The position numbers and the translations under genes are program-made. The notes under the pieces were generated by a model. The model was not told the DNA's origin, did no database searches, and worked only from the letters and a program-made list of their open reading frames with translations. Positions 8,497 through 17,833 of a stretch of DNA of 64,000 nucleotides are shown one piece after another (within the stretch, counting starts at the first letter, position 1; every line of letters starts with the position of its first letter). Location of the stretch: positions 62,001 to 126,000 of the forward strand of contig CAZVJY010000005.1 in assembly GCA_964626685.1 (NCBI GenBank), read 5' to 3'. Origin of the DNA: RGEC01 sp964626685 (GTDB lineage Bacteria; Bacteroidota; Bacteroidia; NS11-12g; UBA955).

Positions 8497-8511
8497 ACCG
8501 TTTAAATACGT

Positions 8512-8519
8512 TACTTTTG
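8512..8519 (+). promoter_or_regulatory. -7 box for rpoN (TACTTTTG)
   Basis: Exact TAnnTTTG match facing the asnS box 11 nt away, 47 nt before the rpoN ATG. Confidence 0.6.
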
Positions 8520-8530
8520 TAGTGTTATTG

Positions 8531-8538
8531 CAAAGGTA
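8531..8538 (-). promoter_or_regulatory. -7 box for asnS (TACCTTTG)
   Basis: Exact TAnnTTTG match on the minus strand, 34 nt before the asnS ATG. Its predicted start point falls at nearly the same base as that of rpoN. Confidence 0.6.
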
Positions 8539-8566
8539 ACGCAAACAAGGTTAAGCCTATATAATA

Positions 8567-10024
8567 ATGAGTTCACTGAAGCAGAATTTAAGCCAGAAAA
8601 TGTTGCAGAAACTGAGTCCGCAACAAATTCAGTTTATCAAACTGCTGCAGCTCAACACACAGGATTTTGAAGAGAAAGTGGAGCAGGAGCTACTTGACAA
8701 TCCTGCACTGGAAGACAACCGCAGTGAGAGTGTTGATGAAAATTACGACAATTCGGATGACTTTGGCGATGACGACTATCTTGGCAATGATGTAGATGTG
8801 GATGAACTGCTCCGGGTCAATGGCAGTGATGATGACGGGGGCTTCCGCTTGAATGAGGACTACAGTGGAGACGAACAGCGTGAAATGCCGCTGGCTAGCC
8901 AGGGCAGTTTTCAGGAATATCTTGTAGAACAGGCAAGGGCCTCTTTCTACAATGAGCTAGACCTACAGTTAGCCATTCACCTCATCAATTCCATTGAGGA
9001 AGACGGTTATTTGAGGAGAGAGCTGCGCAGCATCGTAAATGATCTTGCGTTTAACGAAAACATCATCACCACGGAAGAGCACCTGGAAAAGCTGCTCATA
9101 AAGATTCAGAATTTCGACCCTGCAGGTATCGCTGCGCGCGACCTTCAGGAATGTTTGCTTTTGCAGCTGTACAAAAAAGATTATGGTGATAACCCGGCCA
9201 TCACACTGGCAGAGACCATCATCTCCGAGCAGATGGAGGCGTTCAGTAAAAAGCATTATGACAAAATAAAGCGGTCATTGAAAATTGATGATCAACAGCT
9301 TAAAGATGCTATTGCTGAAATTATTAAACTCAACCCCAAGCCTGGTGAAACAGGCGCAGGATCCAACAAAACGCAGTACATTGTTCCGGATTTTATAGTT
9401 ACTGGTACCAATGGCGAAATAGAGGTTCGGCTGAATTCGCGCAATACACCTGAACTTCGCATATCTTCTTCCTATGCAGAAACGCTAAGGGCCTATGAGC
9501 ATTCGGGGAAAAATGATAAAAATCTTCGGGACGCGGTGCAGTACATCAAACAGAAGCTGGATGGGGCAAAATGGTTTATTGACAGCGTGAAGCAAAGGCA
9601 AAATACCTTGCTCAGCACCATGCATGCCATTGTTTCACGCCAGAAAGAGTTTTTTGAAGAGGGGGACGAAACCTTCCTTAAGCCTATGATATTGAAAGAC
9701 ATTGCGCAGCAGGTGAATCTCGATATCAGTACCATCAGCCGTGTAGCCAACAGCAAATACGTGGAAACGGACTTTGGTATTTTTCCGCTGAAGTTCTTTT
9801 TTAGCGAAGGCATAGTAACCGAAGAAGGGGAGGAAGTCAGCAACCGTGAAATCAAAAAAATATTGTCAGATGCCATCGGTGCTGAAAACAAGACAAAACC
9901 CCTGACCGATGAAGCACTGATGGAATTGCTGAAGGTGAAAGGGTATAATATTGCACGACGCACAGTGGCGAAATACCGTGAGCAACTGAATATTCCCGTA
10001 GCCAGACTGAGAAAGGAGCTCTAA
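8567..10024 (+). CDS. rpoN: RNA polymerase sigma-54 factor
   Basis: Directs RNA polymerase to -24/-12 promoters and needs an AAA+ activator. The 485 aa include region I, Gln/Leu-rich (LSPQQIQFIKLLQLNTQ), an acidic region II (about 60-110, rich in Asp), the core-binding and HTH region III, and the C-terminal RpoN box ARRTVAKYRE near 466-475. The full length is normal. No sigma-54 activator is visible in the window. Divergent from asnS. Confidence 0.96.
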   Translation: MSSLKQNLSQKMLQKLSPQQIQFIKLLQLNTQDFEEKVEQELLDNPALEDNRSESVDENYDNSDDFGDDDYLGNDVDVDELLRVNGSDDDGGFRLNEDYSGDEQREMPLASQGSFQEYLVEQARASFYNELDLQLAIHLINSIEEDGYLRRELRSIVNDLAFNENIITTEEHLEKLLIKIQNFDPAGIAARDLQECLLLQLYKKDYGDNPAITLAETIISEQMEAFSKKHYDKIKRSLKIDDQQLKDAIAEIIKLNPKPGETGAGSNKTQYIVPDFIVTGTNGEIEVRLNSRNTPELRISSSYAETLRAYEHSGKNDKNLRDAVQYIKQKLDGAKWFIDSVKQRQNTLLSTMHAIVSRQKEFFEEGDETFLKPMILKDIAQQVNLDISTISRVANSKYVETDFGIFPLKFFFSEGIVTEEGEEVSNREIKKILSDAIGAENKTKPLTDEALMELLKVKGYNIARRTVAKYREQLNIPVARLRKEL

Positions 10025-10087
10025 GCAGTATTTATTATTTTTATGTTAAATATGGCTTTATCGGCTTTCCTATAAGTAGATGCCAGA

Positions 10088-10095
10088 TACCTTTG
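10088..10095 (+). promoter_or_regulatory. -7 box for the first DUF47 gene (TACCTTTG)
   Basis: Exact TAnnTTTG match only 4 nt before the ATG at 10100. Confidence 0.6.
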
Positions 10096-10099
10096 GGTT

Positions 10100-10753
10100 A
10101 TGGTTCCTGAGGCAGTAAAACAACTCATAAGTCCAAGAGACGGCATATTCTATACACTTTTCAATACAGGAGCAGCTTCTGTTGTTAAAATGACAGATGG
10201 CCTCTGTAAGATACTTCAGGAGAACGAGCCGGGCTCGGACAAATGGATGGCCTTTCTTAAGGAGATGAAGACGTTTTACGGCGAAAGTCAGGAAAACTAC
10301 AGACAAACAGTTAAGCGGCTTTCAAAGGTTTTTATCACACCCATTGACCGTGAGGCCGTGCATCAGTTATCAATAGATATCTATTCCGTCTCAAGAAGTA
10401 TTTATTTAGTGCCTCGAACTATTTCCTGGGATGCTGAACACAAACCCGATTCACATAGTAAACATCTTGTGCATTTGCTAAAAAAATCAGCTGGAGAACT
10501 GGAACAAATGATAGCGGAAATAGGGACTCCAAAACGCAGGTTTGTTTTGAAACACGCCAGGGAAGTGAATGCAATAAGAAAAGAAATGGAAATCACATAC
10601 GATCGAGCCCTTAAAAGTTTATATCAAAGCAATGATAGCCCCGCAAATTTCATACGAAGACTGGATGCTTACAATGCTTTGAGAGATGTGGGCGCTTACT
10701 GCTGTAACACCGCATACACGGCCGAGGGAATTGTATTGACGCATGTCGGCTAA
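10100..10753 (+). CDS. Divergent DUF47 (PhoU-like) family protein
   Basis: A 217-aa helical protein that aligns over its whole length with the DUF47 protein encoded next (10843-11490). Shared points are PRDGIFYTLF against PKDRVFYSLF near the start, VFITPIDRE against NFITPFDRE in the middle, and the three-helix-bundle pattern. The Glu/Asp metal-binding positions of the family are largely missing: the paralogue's LEHQNDE and LDDVADYIY are here QENYRQT and IYSVSRSIY. It therefore keeps the fold but probably not the metal clusters. Known DUF47 proteins regulate or pair with PiT phosphate transporters; this may be a regulatory or decoy copy (inference). It has its own promoter. Confidence 0.75.
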   Translation: MVPEAVKQLISPRDGIFYTLFNTGAASVVKMTDGLCKILQENEPGSDKWMAFLKEMKTFYGESQENYRQTVKRLSKVFITPIDREAVHQLSIDIYSVSRSIYLVPRTISWDAEHKPDSHSKHLVHLLKKSAGELEQMIAEIGTPKRRFVLKHAREVNAIRKEMEITYDRALKSLYQSNDSPANFIRRLDAYNALRDVGAYCCNTAYTAEGIVLTHVG

Positions 10754-10815
10754 ATTCTAATGTTATCTTATTGTTAATTTTAGTTTAATGTGCCGTTCTT
10801 GAATAACAACCAAAA

Positions 10816-10823
10816 TAGCTTTG
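10816..10823 (+). promoter_or_regulatory. -7 box for the DUF47-PiT operon (TAGCTTTG)
   Basis: Exact TAnnTTTG match, 19 nt before the ATG at 10843. Confidence 0.6.
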
Positions 10824-10842
10824 CACTTCAAATACTAAAAAA

Positions 10843-11490
10843 ATGGCATTTAACAACATTATGAAGATTTTCCTGCCCAAGGATCGCGTTTTCTACAGCT
10901 TGTTTGAGCAGGTGGCAGAAAAAGTTACCCTCATGGGTAAGCTCCTTGAGGAATTTGTATACGAAGCGGATGATGACAAACGACTGGCATTATCAAAGCA
11001 GATTGAAGACCTTGAACACCAGAATGATGAACTTACCCACCAGATTTTCCAGGAGCTGGGAAGGAACTTCATTACCCCCTTTGACCGTGAAGACATTCAT
11101 TACCTGGCCGGCGCTTTGGATGATGTGGCCGATTATATTTATGCCAGCTGCAAAAAAATACAGTTTCATGGCGTAAACCCAAATGATCAGGGTATCCAGA
11201 AAATGGCTGAGGTGATCAACCAGAGTGCTACAGAAGTCAGTAAGGCTGTCATGCAGCTGCGCGAATTAAAGCGTCCGGAGAAGATTTCGGAGTGCCTTGT
11301 AAAGGTAAACAGCCTGGAAAACCATGCAGATGATATTTTTGACATGAGCATCAAGAAGTTGTTTGAAACCGAAAACGATTTCAAGGAACTTATCCGCCGA
11401 AGGGAAGTATACACCGTTATGGAAGTTGCGACTGATAAGTGCGAAGATGTAGCCAATGTGATTGAAACCATCATCGTTAAGTACGCTTAA
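10843..11490 (+). CDS. DUF47 family PhoU-like protein, partner of PiT transporter
   Basis: A 215-aa PhoU-like helical bundle with the family's acidic metal-binding positions (LEHQNDELTHQIF; FDREDIHYLAGALDDVADYIY; NSLENHADDIF). DUF47 genes typically sit next to pit genes, and their products are thought to regulate or assist phosphate uptake at the membrane. Here the PiT gene follows after 23 nt, so they form one transcription unit with the promoter at 10816. Confidence 0.9.
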   Translation: MAFNNIMKIFLPKDRVFYSLFEQVAEKVTLMGKLLEEFVYEADDDKRLALSKQIEDLEHQNDELTHQIFQELGRNFITPFDREDIHYLAGALDDVADYIYASCKKIQFHGVNPNDQGIQKMAEVINQSATEVSKAVMQLRELKRPEKISECLVKVNSLENHADDIFDMSIKKLFETENDFKELIRRREVYTVMEVATDKCEDVANVIETIIVKYA

Positions 11491-11513
11491 AACCACCTTA
11501 TACCCAACTTTAC

Positions 11514-13043
11514 ATGACACTCGTTATTGTCATTATAGCGCTGGCCCTCATCTTTGATTACATCAACGGGTTTCACGACGCGGCGAATTCCATAGCTACT
11601 GTGGTGAGTACCAAGGTACTTACTCCGCTTCAGGCGGTATTGTGGGCGGCGGTTTTCAATTTTGCAGCATTCTTTATATTCAAGGACCACGCTGTAGCCA
11701 ACACCATAGGTAAAACTGTAATTGACACGTACATTACCCTTCCGGTAATTCTGGCCGGTCTTATTGCAGCCATTTTCTGGAATCTGCTGACATGGTGGTA
11801 CGGAATACCGTCTTCGTCATCGCACACCCTGATTGGTGGTTTTGCCGGAGCGGCTGTGGCACATGCCTACATGACCAAAGGATTTGTGGCATTCAGCAGT
11901 GTGGTTGAAATGGAGAAAATTGTGAAGACCCTGCTCTTCATTTTCCTGGCACCCATGATAGGTATGCTTATCTCCATGTTTATGGCACTGGTAACCATTC
12001 ACCGCAATCTATGGATTAAACTCGGAATCATTGGTGTAACCTTTGCCGCTACCTGGTTTATGTTTCTGCATTTCCAGCAAGGNNNNNNNNNNNNNNNNNN
12101 NNNNNNNNNNNNNNNNNNNNNNNNNNNNNNNNNNNNNNNNNNNNNNNNNNNNNNNNNNNNNNNNNNNNNNNNNNNNNNNNNNAAAGATATAGTAAGCAAA
12201 ACAGCTAAGCTGGATCGTTTGAAAAAGGAAGCATTCTATGATGAATCTAAAAAACCTCAGCTGGAAGCCCTAACAGCTAAAATCGACGCAGTTAAACCAT
12301 TAATTAAGCAGCACAAAGAGCTTGGTGCAGACAGCCTGGCCATTGCTGTTTCTCATGCAATGGGATTTAGCGGATCTGAGGAAGACAAGTTGAAAAAGGC
12401 ATTCAAAATTGATTTGACAAAAGATCTTTCCAAGGAAATTGGCAAAGCAGACAATTCCTTCCTGCGTTATTCACTGCTGGGCGTTGTGCTGATATTCGTG
12501 CTTTCATATATCTATGTGGAGAAGCTGCGCAAACCCTCTGCCAACCGTACCGCAAATATGTTCAAGAAGCTGCAGTTGCTTTCCTCTGCTGCATTTTCTC
12601 TGGGACATGGTGGCAATGATGCCCAGAAAGTGATGGGTATTATTGGCGCAGCATTGATTGCGAATGGCAACATCAGCGATTTTAAAGACTTGCCTTCATG
12701 GGTCCCACTGGCCTGCTACGGTGCTATTGGCCTTGGTACGCTGAGTGGTGGCTGGAAGATTGTGAAAACCATGGGAACCCGAATCACCAAGGTAACCCCG
12801 CTTGAGGGTGTAAGTGCAGAAACCGCCGGTGCCGTTACCCTGTTTATGACAGAGCAAATGGGCATTCCTGTAAGTACCACGCATACCATTACAGGTTCTA
12901 TTATCGGTGTGGGTGCCACCAAGCGCCTTAGTGCGGTTCGCTGGGGTGTAACCCGAAACCTGCTGGTAGCATGGTTGCTAACCATTCCGGTGAGTGCCTC
13001 CGTGGCAGGTATCTGTTATTGGATTATCCGATTTTTTATGTAA
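11514..13043 (+). CDS. pit: PiT-family inorganic phosphate transporter, interrupted by an assembly gap
   Basis: Low-affinity phosphate symporter of the inner membrane. The N-terminal half has the PiT signature GFHDAANSIATVVSTK at about 20-35. The C-terminal half has its inverted repeat FSLGHGGNDAQKVMG and the closing helices with PVSTTHTITG. Between them lie 100 Ns and a charged soluble loop (about 225-320, Lys/Asp/Glu-rich) that separates the two repeats. Both flanks are open in the frame given by 100 Ns, but the N-run is a conventional placeholder, so the real length is unknown. Bacteroidota PiT proteins are often near 750 aa, so several hundred bases may be missing. Confidence 0.88.
   Translation: MTLVIVIIALALIFDYINGFHDAANSIATVVSTKVLTPLQAVLWAAVFNFAAFFIFKDHAVANTIGKTVIDTYITLPVILAGLIAAIFWNLLTWWYGIPSSSSHTLIGGFAGAAVAHAYMTKGFVAFSSVVEMEKIVKTLLFIFLAPMIGMLISMFMALVTIHRNLWIKLGIIGVTFAATWFMFLHFQQXXXXXXXXXXXXXXXXXXXXXXXXXXXXXXXXXXKDIVSKTAKLDRLKKEAFYDESKKPQLEALTAKIDAVKPLIKQHKELGADSLAIAVSHAMGFSGSEEDKLKKAFKIDLTKDLSKEIGKADNSFLRYSLLGVVLIFVLSYIYVEKLRKPSANRTANMFKKLQLLSSAAFSLGHGGNDAQKVMGIIGAALIANGNISDFKDLPSWVPLACYGAIGLGTLSGGWKIVKTMGTRITKVTPLEGVSAETAGAVTLFMTEQMGIPVSTTHTITGSIIGVGATKRLSAVRWGVTRNLLVAWLLTIPVSASVAGICYWIIRFFM
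12083..12182. other. Assembly gap (100 Ns)
   Basis: Exactly 100 undetermined bases inside the PiT gene. A round number of this kind normally means a scaffold join of unknown size, so downstream distances may be shifted. Confidence 0.98.
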
Positions 13044-13048
13044 ACAAT

Positions 13049-13116
13049 AGCCAATAAAGAAGTATTGGCTTTATAAACAGAAAAGCGATGCCAAGGCATC
13101 GCTTTTCTGTTTATAA
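13049..13116 (+). terminator. Tandem hairpins ending the DUF47-PiT operon
   Basis: Two adjoining inverted repeats. The first is AGCCAAT/ATTGGCT (13049-13070). The second is a perfect 22-bp stem with a 2-nt loop (13071-13092 with 13095-13116) that includes AAAAGCGATGCC and its complement. The long stem carries Ts in its right arm and looks like an intrinsic terminator usable from both sides. Confidence 0.75.
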
Positions 13117-13383
13117 AGCGTTTCGTTTAAGAAAGCAGTCTGTTCATCGCAAAAATTAGGCAAAAAGTTTTCCACACAGAAAAACCATGAATGGTGTGTT
13201 TTGACTTTAGACAAATTGCGAAGAGAGGCCAGCAAAATCAATCCTTACATGAAGTCTGTGCCCGAAAAAAATGTTAAAGACTCAGCTCCACAATATACAT
13301 TTTTCTGCAAAATGATAGTATTGAATTTTGTGATAATTGTGATTTTTTGATTAGGCTTGTAAACCAATCAACCAATTTAATTT
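13117..13383. other. Gene-free stretch upstream of the SusC gene
   Basis: No open frame with coding character on either strand. A near-consensus TACATTTT at about 13297 could be a -7 box, leaving a leader of about 75 nt. No anti-sigma/ECF pair or hybrid two-component system lies nearby to control the SusC/SusD genes. Confidence 0.5.
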
Positions 13384-16300
13384 ATGAGAATGAAACATTT
13401 ACTCATGGTCATTTCGGCCACCGGCATCGCCCCAGCGGCTTTTGCCCAGGCCGGACCGGGCGCAGGCTCAGGAACTGACACAGTGGACGTTGGAACTGTT
13501 ACCGTTACCGCTATTGGTACCACCAAAAATGTGCGGAAAATCGGCTATTCGGTTTCACAGGTTCAGGGAAAAGGCCTTGTATCATCCGGCGAAAGCGGGG
13601 TAATACAGGCATTAACAGGCAAAGCATCCAACGTGCAGATTACCCGTTCTGCGGGTGATCCGGGTGCCGGAGCCTACATTCAGATTCGCGGCCAGAATAC
13701 CATAACCGGCAGTAATCAGCCACTTATCGTTGTGGATGGTATTCCAGTAAGTAACTCAAGCTTTGGTGGAGGAGTTGACGGTGTTGTTCAGCAATCACGT
13801 TTGAATGACCTTAACCCCTCAGACATCGAGTCTGTTGAAGTACTGAAAGGTGCTGCTGCAGCTGCTGTTTGGGGCACACGTGCTGCCAATGGCGTAATTG
13901 TGATTACCACCAAAAAAGGCAAGCGTGGTATGAGCATTGAATTCTCTTCCACCTATGCTATTGATCAGGTTAACCGTGAATACGAAAAGCAAGGTAAATA
14001 TGGCCAGGGTTCTGGTGGTCGCTGGGTTGCCAACAATGCCAACTCATGGGGTGATCAGATTGGTCTCCGCAATGGCAAGGACAGTATCAACCCCAACGGA
14101 GCCAAATTTGTTGCTGACGACGGAACTGTTTACGGCACCATTGTTAGAAAAGGCGATAAAACTGTTTACAATGATCAGAACCGCGATCAGGTATTCCGAA
14201 ATGGTATTACCTGGAACAATAACCTTTCTATTTCAGCTGGCAATGAAAAGAGCAATATGTTCTTCTCGCTGAGCGACTGGAACCAGCAGGGTATTATGAA
14301 AGGTCTGTCTGATTACAGAAGAACCACGGCCCGTTTGAACTTTACCCAGAGTGTAAATGACAAGCTTACCATTGGCTTGAATGCCAACATGGCCAAGACA
14401 GTTTCAAACCGTATACAGATGGGATCAAATCTGGATGGCCTGTATTTGGGTTACCTGCGTACCTCTCCCGATTTCGACAACTCGGATTACAAAGGAACCT
14501 ACTACACCGCGGCCGGCGTTCCCCGCTTCAACGCACACCGAGGTTACCGTCGTTATTTGGGTGATGTTGCTCCTACGTACAACAACCCCGGCTGGACACT
14601 CAATGAGCAGACCAATACTTCAGACGTAACGCGCTTCATCCTTACCCCTGAAGCAACTTACAAGTGGCACGAAAACCACAAGCTCATTGCCCGTCTGGGA
14701 CATGACATGTCAACTGACCGCAGGATTACCTATTTCCCTGTTAACTCGGCTGCAAACCAGGCAAATGGTTCATTCACCGATGAGCACCTTCAGGAAACAG
14801 AAACCAGCCTGCACTTTATTAACCAGGGAACACACAAGCTAAGCAGCAGTATCAACATGAACTCAACTGTGGGTTACCTGTACACCTATAAAAACCTGTA
14901 CAGCATTGGTGGATCTGCTTCTCAGTTCATCATCCGCGACCAGGATCGTTTCGCGTTTATTAATTCTACCACCGAAAATAAGGATCCTTTTAACTCTTTT
15001 TCTGAGTTGCTGAATAACCGCGTGTATGGTATTCTGGATTTTGACGTGAAAGACAAAATATTCCTGCAGCTGACAGGTGCTTCTGAAGCATCTTCTACCT
15101 ATGCAAACCGCTTCTTCTCTCCCAGTGCAAGTTTGGCATACGAACTCACAAAAGACCTAAAACCGAGTGATCTTCTTAGCTATGCGAAACTTCGCGTGTC
15201 TGCCGGACGCGTGGGTGTTGCTCCTCCTGCCTATATCTGGAACACCAACTATGTGGCTGCAAGCTCGGCTTCCGGCTGGGGCGATTACCTGGATGGTTCT
15301 CTGTATGGTGGCTCCATCTACAGAAGTTCAACCCAGGGCAATCCCGATATCAAGCCTGAAATCAAAACAGAAATTGAAATGGGTGCCGACGTGAAACTCT
15401 TCAAAAACAAGGTTTCTCTCGGCTTTACTTACTACCAGAACAAAATAGACGGCGCTGTACTGGCTATTGCCGTGCCCAACTCTACAGGCTATTCAAACCA
15501 GTGGAAGAACGCTGCCGATCTTTCTAACAAGGGACTTGAAATAGACATGAATGTTAGTCTGATTAAATCCGACGACTTCAACCTGAACCTTTACGGTAAC
15601 CTGGGTCGCAACCGCAACACCGTTGACAACCTCAGCGGAGCTGCTCCCATTTTCCTGGCCGGTTTCACCGGAACTTCTTCACGCGCTGTTGAAGGTCAGG
15701 CCATGGGTGCACTTTGGGGCGGAAAATGGGCAAAGGATGAATCAGGTAAGCTAATCCTGGATGCTGACGGATTTCCCACAGCATCTTCTGAGGAAGGTGT
15801 AATTGGTGATCCTAATCCGGACTGGAGAGGCAGTGTAGGTTTGAATGGTAACTACAAAAACCTCAACTTCAACCTGCTGGTTGAAACCTGTCAGGGTAAT
15901 GACATGTGGGCCGGAACTTACGGCGTGCTGAACAACTTTGGTGTAACGCCTGAGTCTGCAACGGATTTTACAGTTTCTGCCGCTGATGCTGCAAACATCG
16001 TAGATTATCGCGGTGTGACCTTGGCTTCAGCTGCTGCAGCAGGTGCCAATGGTCTGGCTGTTGTTAATGCCGACGGAAGTATCACTGCCCGTGGCAGTCT
16101 GAAAGACTTTGGTGCAGGTAACGTATGGCTGAACCAATACTGGTACACCAGCCTTGGCGGTGGTTTTGGTTCAGTAGCTGAGCAGTTTATCCGCGATGCC
16201 TCCTGGACTCGTATCCGCGAACTCAGCCTGTCTTATGCCCTGCCTAAGGCATGGTCTGATGCAGTTCACGTTCCCGGCGGAATTTCTGTTGGTTTCACAG

Positions 16301-16443
16301 GCAGAAACCTGGCACTGTGGACCAAGTTTGATGGTGTTGACCCCGAAACCAACCTTACCGGTGTTTCCAATGGCCGCGGTCTGGATTACTTTAACAACCC
16401 CGGAACCAAGTCATACCTGTTCAACATTAAGTTTAACCTCTAA
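13384..16443 (+). CDS. SusC/RagA-family TonB-dependent outer-membrane transporter
   Basis: A 1019-aa outer-membrane barrel that takes up a nutrient with its SusD partner, driven by TonB. There is a signal peptide (cleavage after about AFAQ, residues 19-22). A TonB-box-like stretch DTVDVGTVTVTA and the plug follow at once (IQIRGQNTITGSNQPLIVVDG; SVEVLKGAAAAAVWGTRAANG in part), then the C-terminal barrel ending ...YLFNIKFNL with the terminal aromatic pattern. The usual N-terminal carboxypeptidase-regulatory-like domain of SusC proteins is absent. ATG 13390 is an equally possible start. SusD follows after 21 nt. The substrate cannot be read from the sequence. Confidence 0.95.
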   Translation: MRMKHLLMVISATGIAPAAFAQAGPGAGSGTDTVDVGTVTVTAIGTTKNVRKIGYSVSQVQGKGLVSSGESGVIQALTGKASNVQITRSAGDPGAGAYIQIRGQNTITGSNQPLIVVDGIPVSNSSFGGGVDGVVQQSRLNDLNPSDIESVEVLKGAAAAAVWGTRAANGVIVITTKKGKRGMSIEFSSTYAIDQVNREYEKQGKYGQGSGGRWVANNANSWGDQIGLRNGKDSINPNGAKFVADDGTVYGTIVRKGDKTVYNDQNRDQVFRNGITWNNNLSISAGNEKSNMFFSLSDWNQQGIMKGLSDYRRTTARLNFTQSVNDKLTIGLNANMAKTVSNRIQMGSNLDGLYLGYLRTSPDFDNSDYKGTYYTAAGVPRFNAHRGYRRYLGDVAPTYNNPGWTLNEQTNTSDVTRFILTPEATYKWHENHKLIARLGHDMSTDRRITYFPVNSAANQANGSFTDEHLQETETSLHFINQGTHKLSSSINMNSTVGYLYTYKNLYSIGGSASQFIIRDQDRFAFINSTTENKDPFNSFSELLNNRVYGILDFDVKDKIFLQLTGASEASSTYANRFFSPSASLAYELTKDLKPSDLLSYAKLRVSAGRVGVAPPAYIWNTNYVAASSASGWGDYLDGSLYGGSIYRSSTQGNPDIKPEIKTEIEMGADVKLFKNKVSLGFTYYQNKIDGAVLAIAVPNSTGYSNQWKNAADLSNKGLEIDMNVSLIKSDDFNLNLYGNLGRNRNTVDNLSGAAPIFLAGFTGTSSRAVEGQAMGALWGGKWAKDESGKLILDADGFPTASSEEGVIGDPNPDWRGSVGLNGNYKNLNFNLLVETCQGNDMWAGTYGVLNNFGVTPESATDFTVSAADAANIVDYRGVTLASAAAAGANGLAVVNADGSITARGSLKDFGAGNVWLNQYWYTSLGGGFGSVAEQFIRDASWTRIRELSLSYALPKAWSDAVHVPGGISVGFTGRNLALWTKFDGVDPETNLTGVSNGRGLDYFNNPGTKSYLFNIKFNL

Positions 16444-16464
16444 TATAACACAAGGAATTATAAC

Positions 16465-17814
16465 ATGAAAAAGATAGCTTTAATCTTTTCCGTTGCCCTG
16501 ACCGTAGGACTTACTTCCTGCAAAAAGGACATTAAGGAAATCAATAAAGAAAACCCCGGCCAGTTCAGCGATTCAGATCCTGTGCTGATGATGTCGGGTG
16601 CCCAGTTGGCCAATGTGCTGGTGAATGAGGGCGAAGCTGCCCGACTGACAGGAATTTTCAGTGGTCATCACGTAGGTTTTGACCGCCAGTTTGTGTCTTA
16701 CAACGATTACGTACTCACTGCCGGTGATTTTAACACTCCTTGGGGTAACGTTTACACCGAAGGCATAGCACAATGCAGAATCATCCGCGCTAAGGCAGCA
16801 AAAGCGAACAACAAGCAGCTGAATGCCGTGGCTTGCATTACGGAGGCAAATCTGCTGCTTACCGCCTCTGCACTATGGGGTGATATTCCAAATACAGAAG
16901 CCTGTGTTGATGGAATTTCCAGCCCTAAATTTGATAAAATGTCGGATGTGCATAAAGCGGCCATTGTTTTGCTTGATTCGGCACTTTCCTATGGTGCTAA
17001 CCATGCCAACTTCAGTGGAGCCTATGTGGGTAACCACAACTGGGCTCAGGTGGCTAACACGCTCAAAGCCCGTGCATACCTGCGCATGAAGGATTACGCC
17101 AAAGCAGCAGCAGCAGCAGCCAACGGTATCGCTGCCGGTAAGGATTTGCTTGCCAACCATAGCCAGGCCACGCCCGGTGCATGGAATCTGTATTATGATT
17201 TCCTTGACTGGAACCGTTCCGGCTATATCTCTGCCAGCGGTTCTCACATGGAAAAATTGCTTGATACATCTGTATTCTTCCGCAACAATGCGAAGACAGA
17301 CGAGTCCGACAGGTTTGCATTCTATTTCACCGATGCAGGTTACACACCGCTTGATCCCAACTGGGACAATGGCATATTTGCTGCAACTGCCAATTTTCCT
17401 ATCGTTTCCTATGCTGAAAATGAGCTAATCCTTGCTGAGTGCGCAATCAGAAATGGCGATGCTACCGTGGCTATTGATCACCTGAACAATGTTCGTGATG
17501 AAAATGCCACCAGCATCGGTGGTCAGTATGACGACTATGTAATTGGTGATTTCGGTCCCGGACAAATGGTTCCCGGCACTACCGTGAATGATGCTATCAC
17601 CAAAGAAATTTTGGTTGAGAAATATGTTTCACTTTATGGTCAGATTGAGCCCTGGTGTGACCTTCGCAGAACCAAAAACCTCATAGGTGTAGTTCCCAAC
17701 AAAGGAACTAAGCTGCCCGAGCGTTTCCTGGTTCCTCAGGATGAAATCAACGCCAACATCAATGCGCCACGCACTGCCGGAGACCTCTTTGCTCCACTAG
17801 AACTTTTCCAATAA
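16465..17814 (+). CDS. SusD/RagB-family substrate-binding lipoprotein
   Basis: Surface lipoprotein that closes over the SusC barrel and captures the substrate. The 449 aa start with a lipoprotein signal ending LTSC (C19). The helical TPR-like core includes WAQVANTLKARAYLRMKDY near 190-210, and the C-terminal region has the family's YAENELILAECAIR and EKYVSLYGQIEPWCDLRRT stretches. It is of the SusD-like type common beside small SusC loci. No glycosidase, peptidase or regulator is adjacent, so this is not a classical polysaccharide utilisation locus; a peptide, glycoside or cofactor substrate is possible. Confidence 0.93.
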   Translation: MKKIALIFSVALTVGLTSCKKDIKEINKENPGQFSDSDPVLMMSGAQLANVLVNEGEAARLTGIFSGHHVGFDRQFVSYNDYVLTAGDFNTPWGNVYTEGIAQCRIIRAKAAKANNKQLNAVACITEANLLLTASALWGDIPNTEACVDGISSPKFDKMSDVHKAAIVLLDSALSYGANHANFSGAYVGNHNWAQVANTLKARAYLRMKDYAKAAAAAANGIAAGKDLLANHSQATPGAWNLYYDFLDWNRSGYISASGSHMEKLLDTSVFFRNNAKTDESDRFAFYFTDAGYTPLDPNWDNGIFAATANFPIVSYAENELILAECAIRNGDATVAIDHLNNVRDENATSIGGQYDDYVIGDFGPGQMVPGTTVNDAITKEILVEKYVSLYGQIEPWCDLRRTKNLIGVVPNKGTKLPERFLVPQDEINANINAPRTAGDLFAPLELFQ

Positions 17815-17833
17815 GGTACATTGCACATTGCAT

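Noticed and set aside
13071..13116. The 22-bp perfect palindrome considered as a repressor operator for the SusC gene
   Set aside because: It lies 28 nt after the PiT stop, 270 nt from SusC, and has the A-run/T-run pattern of a terminator.
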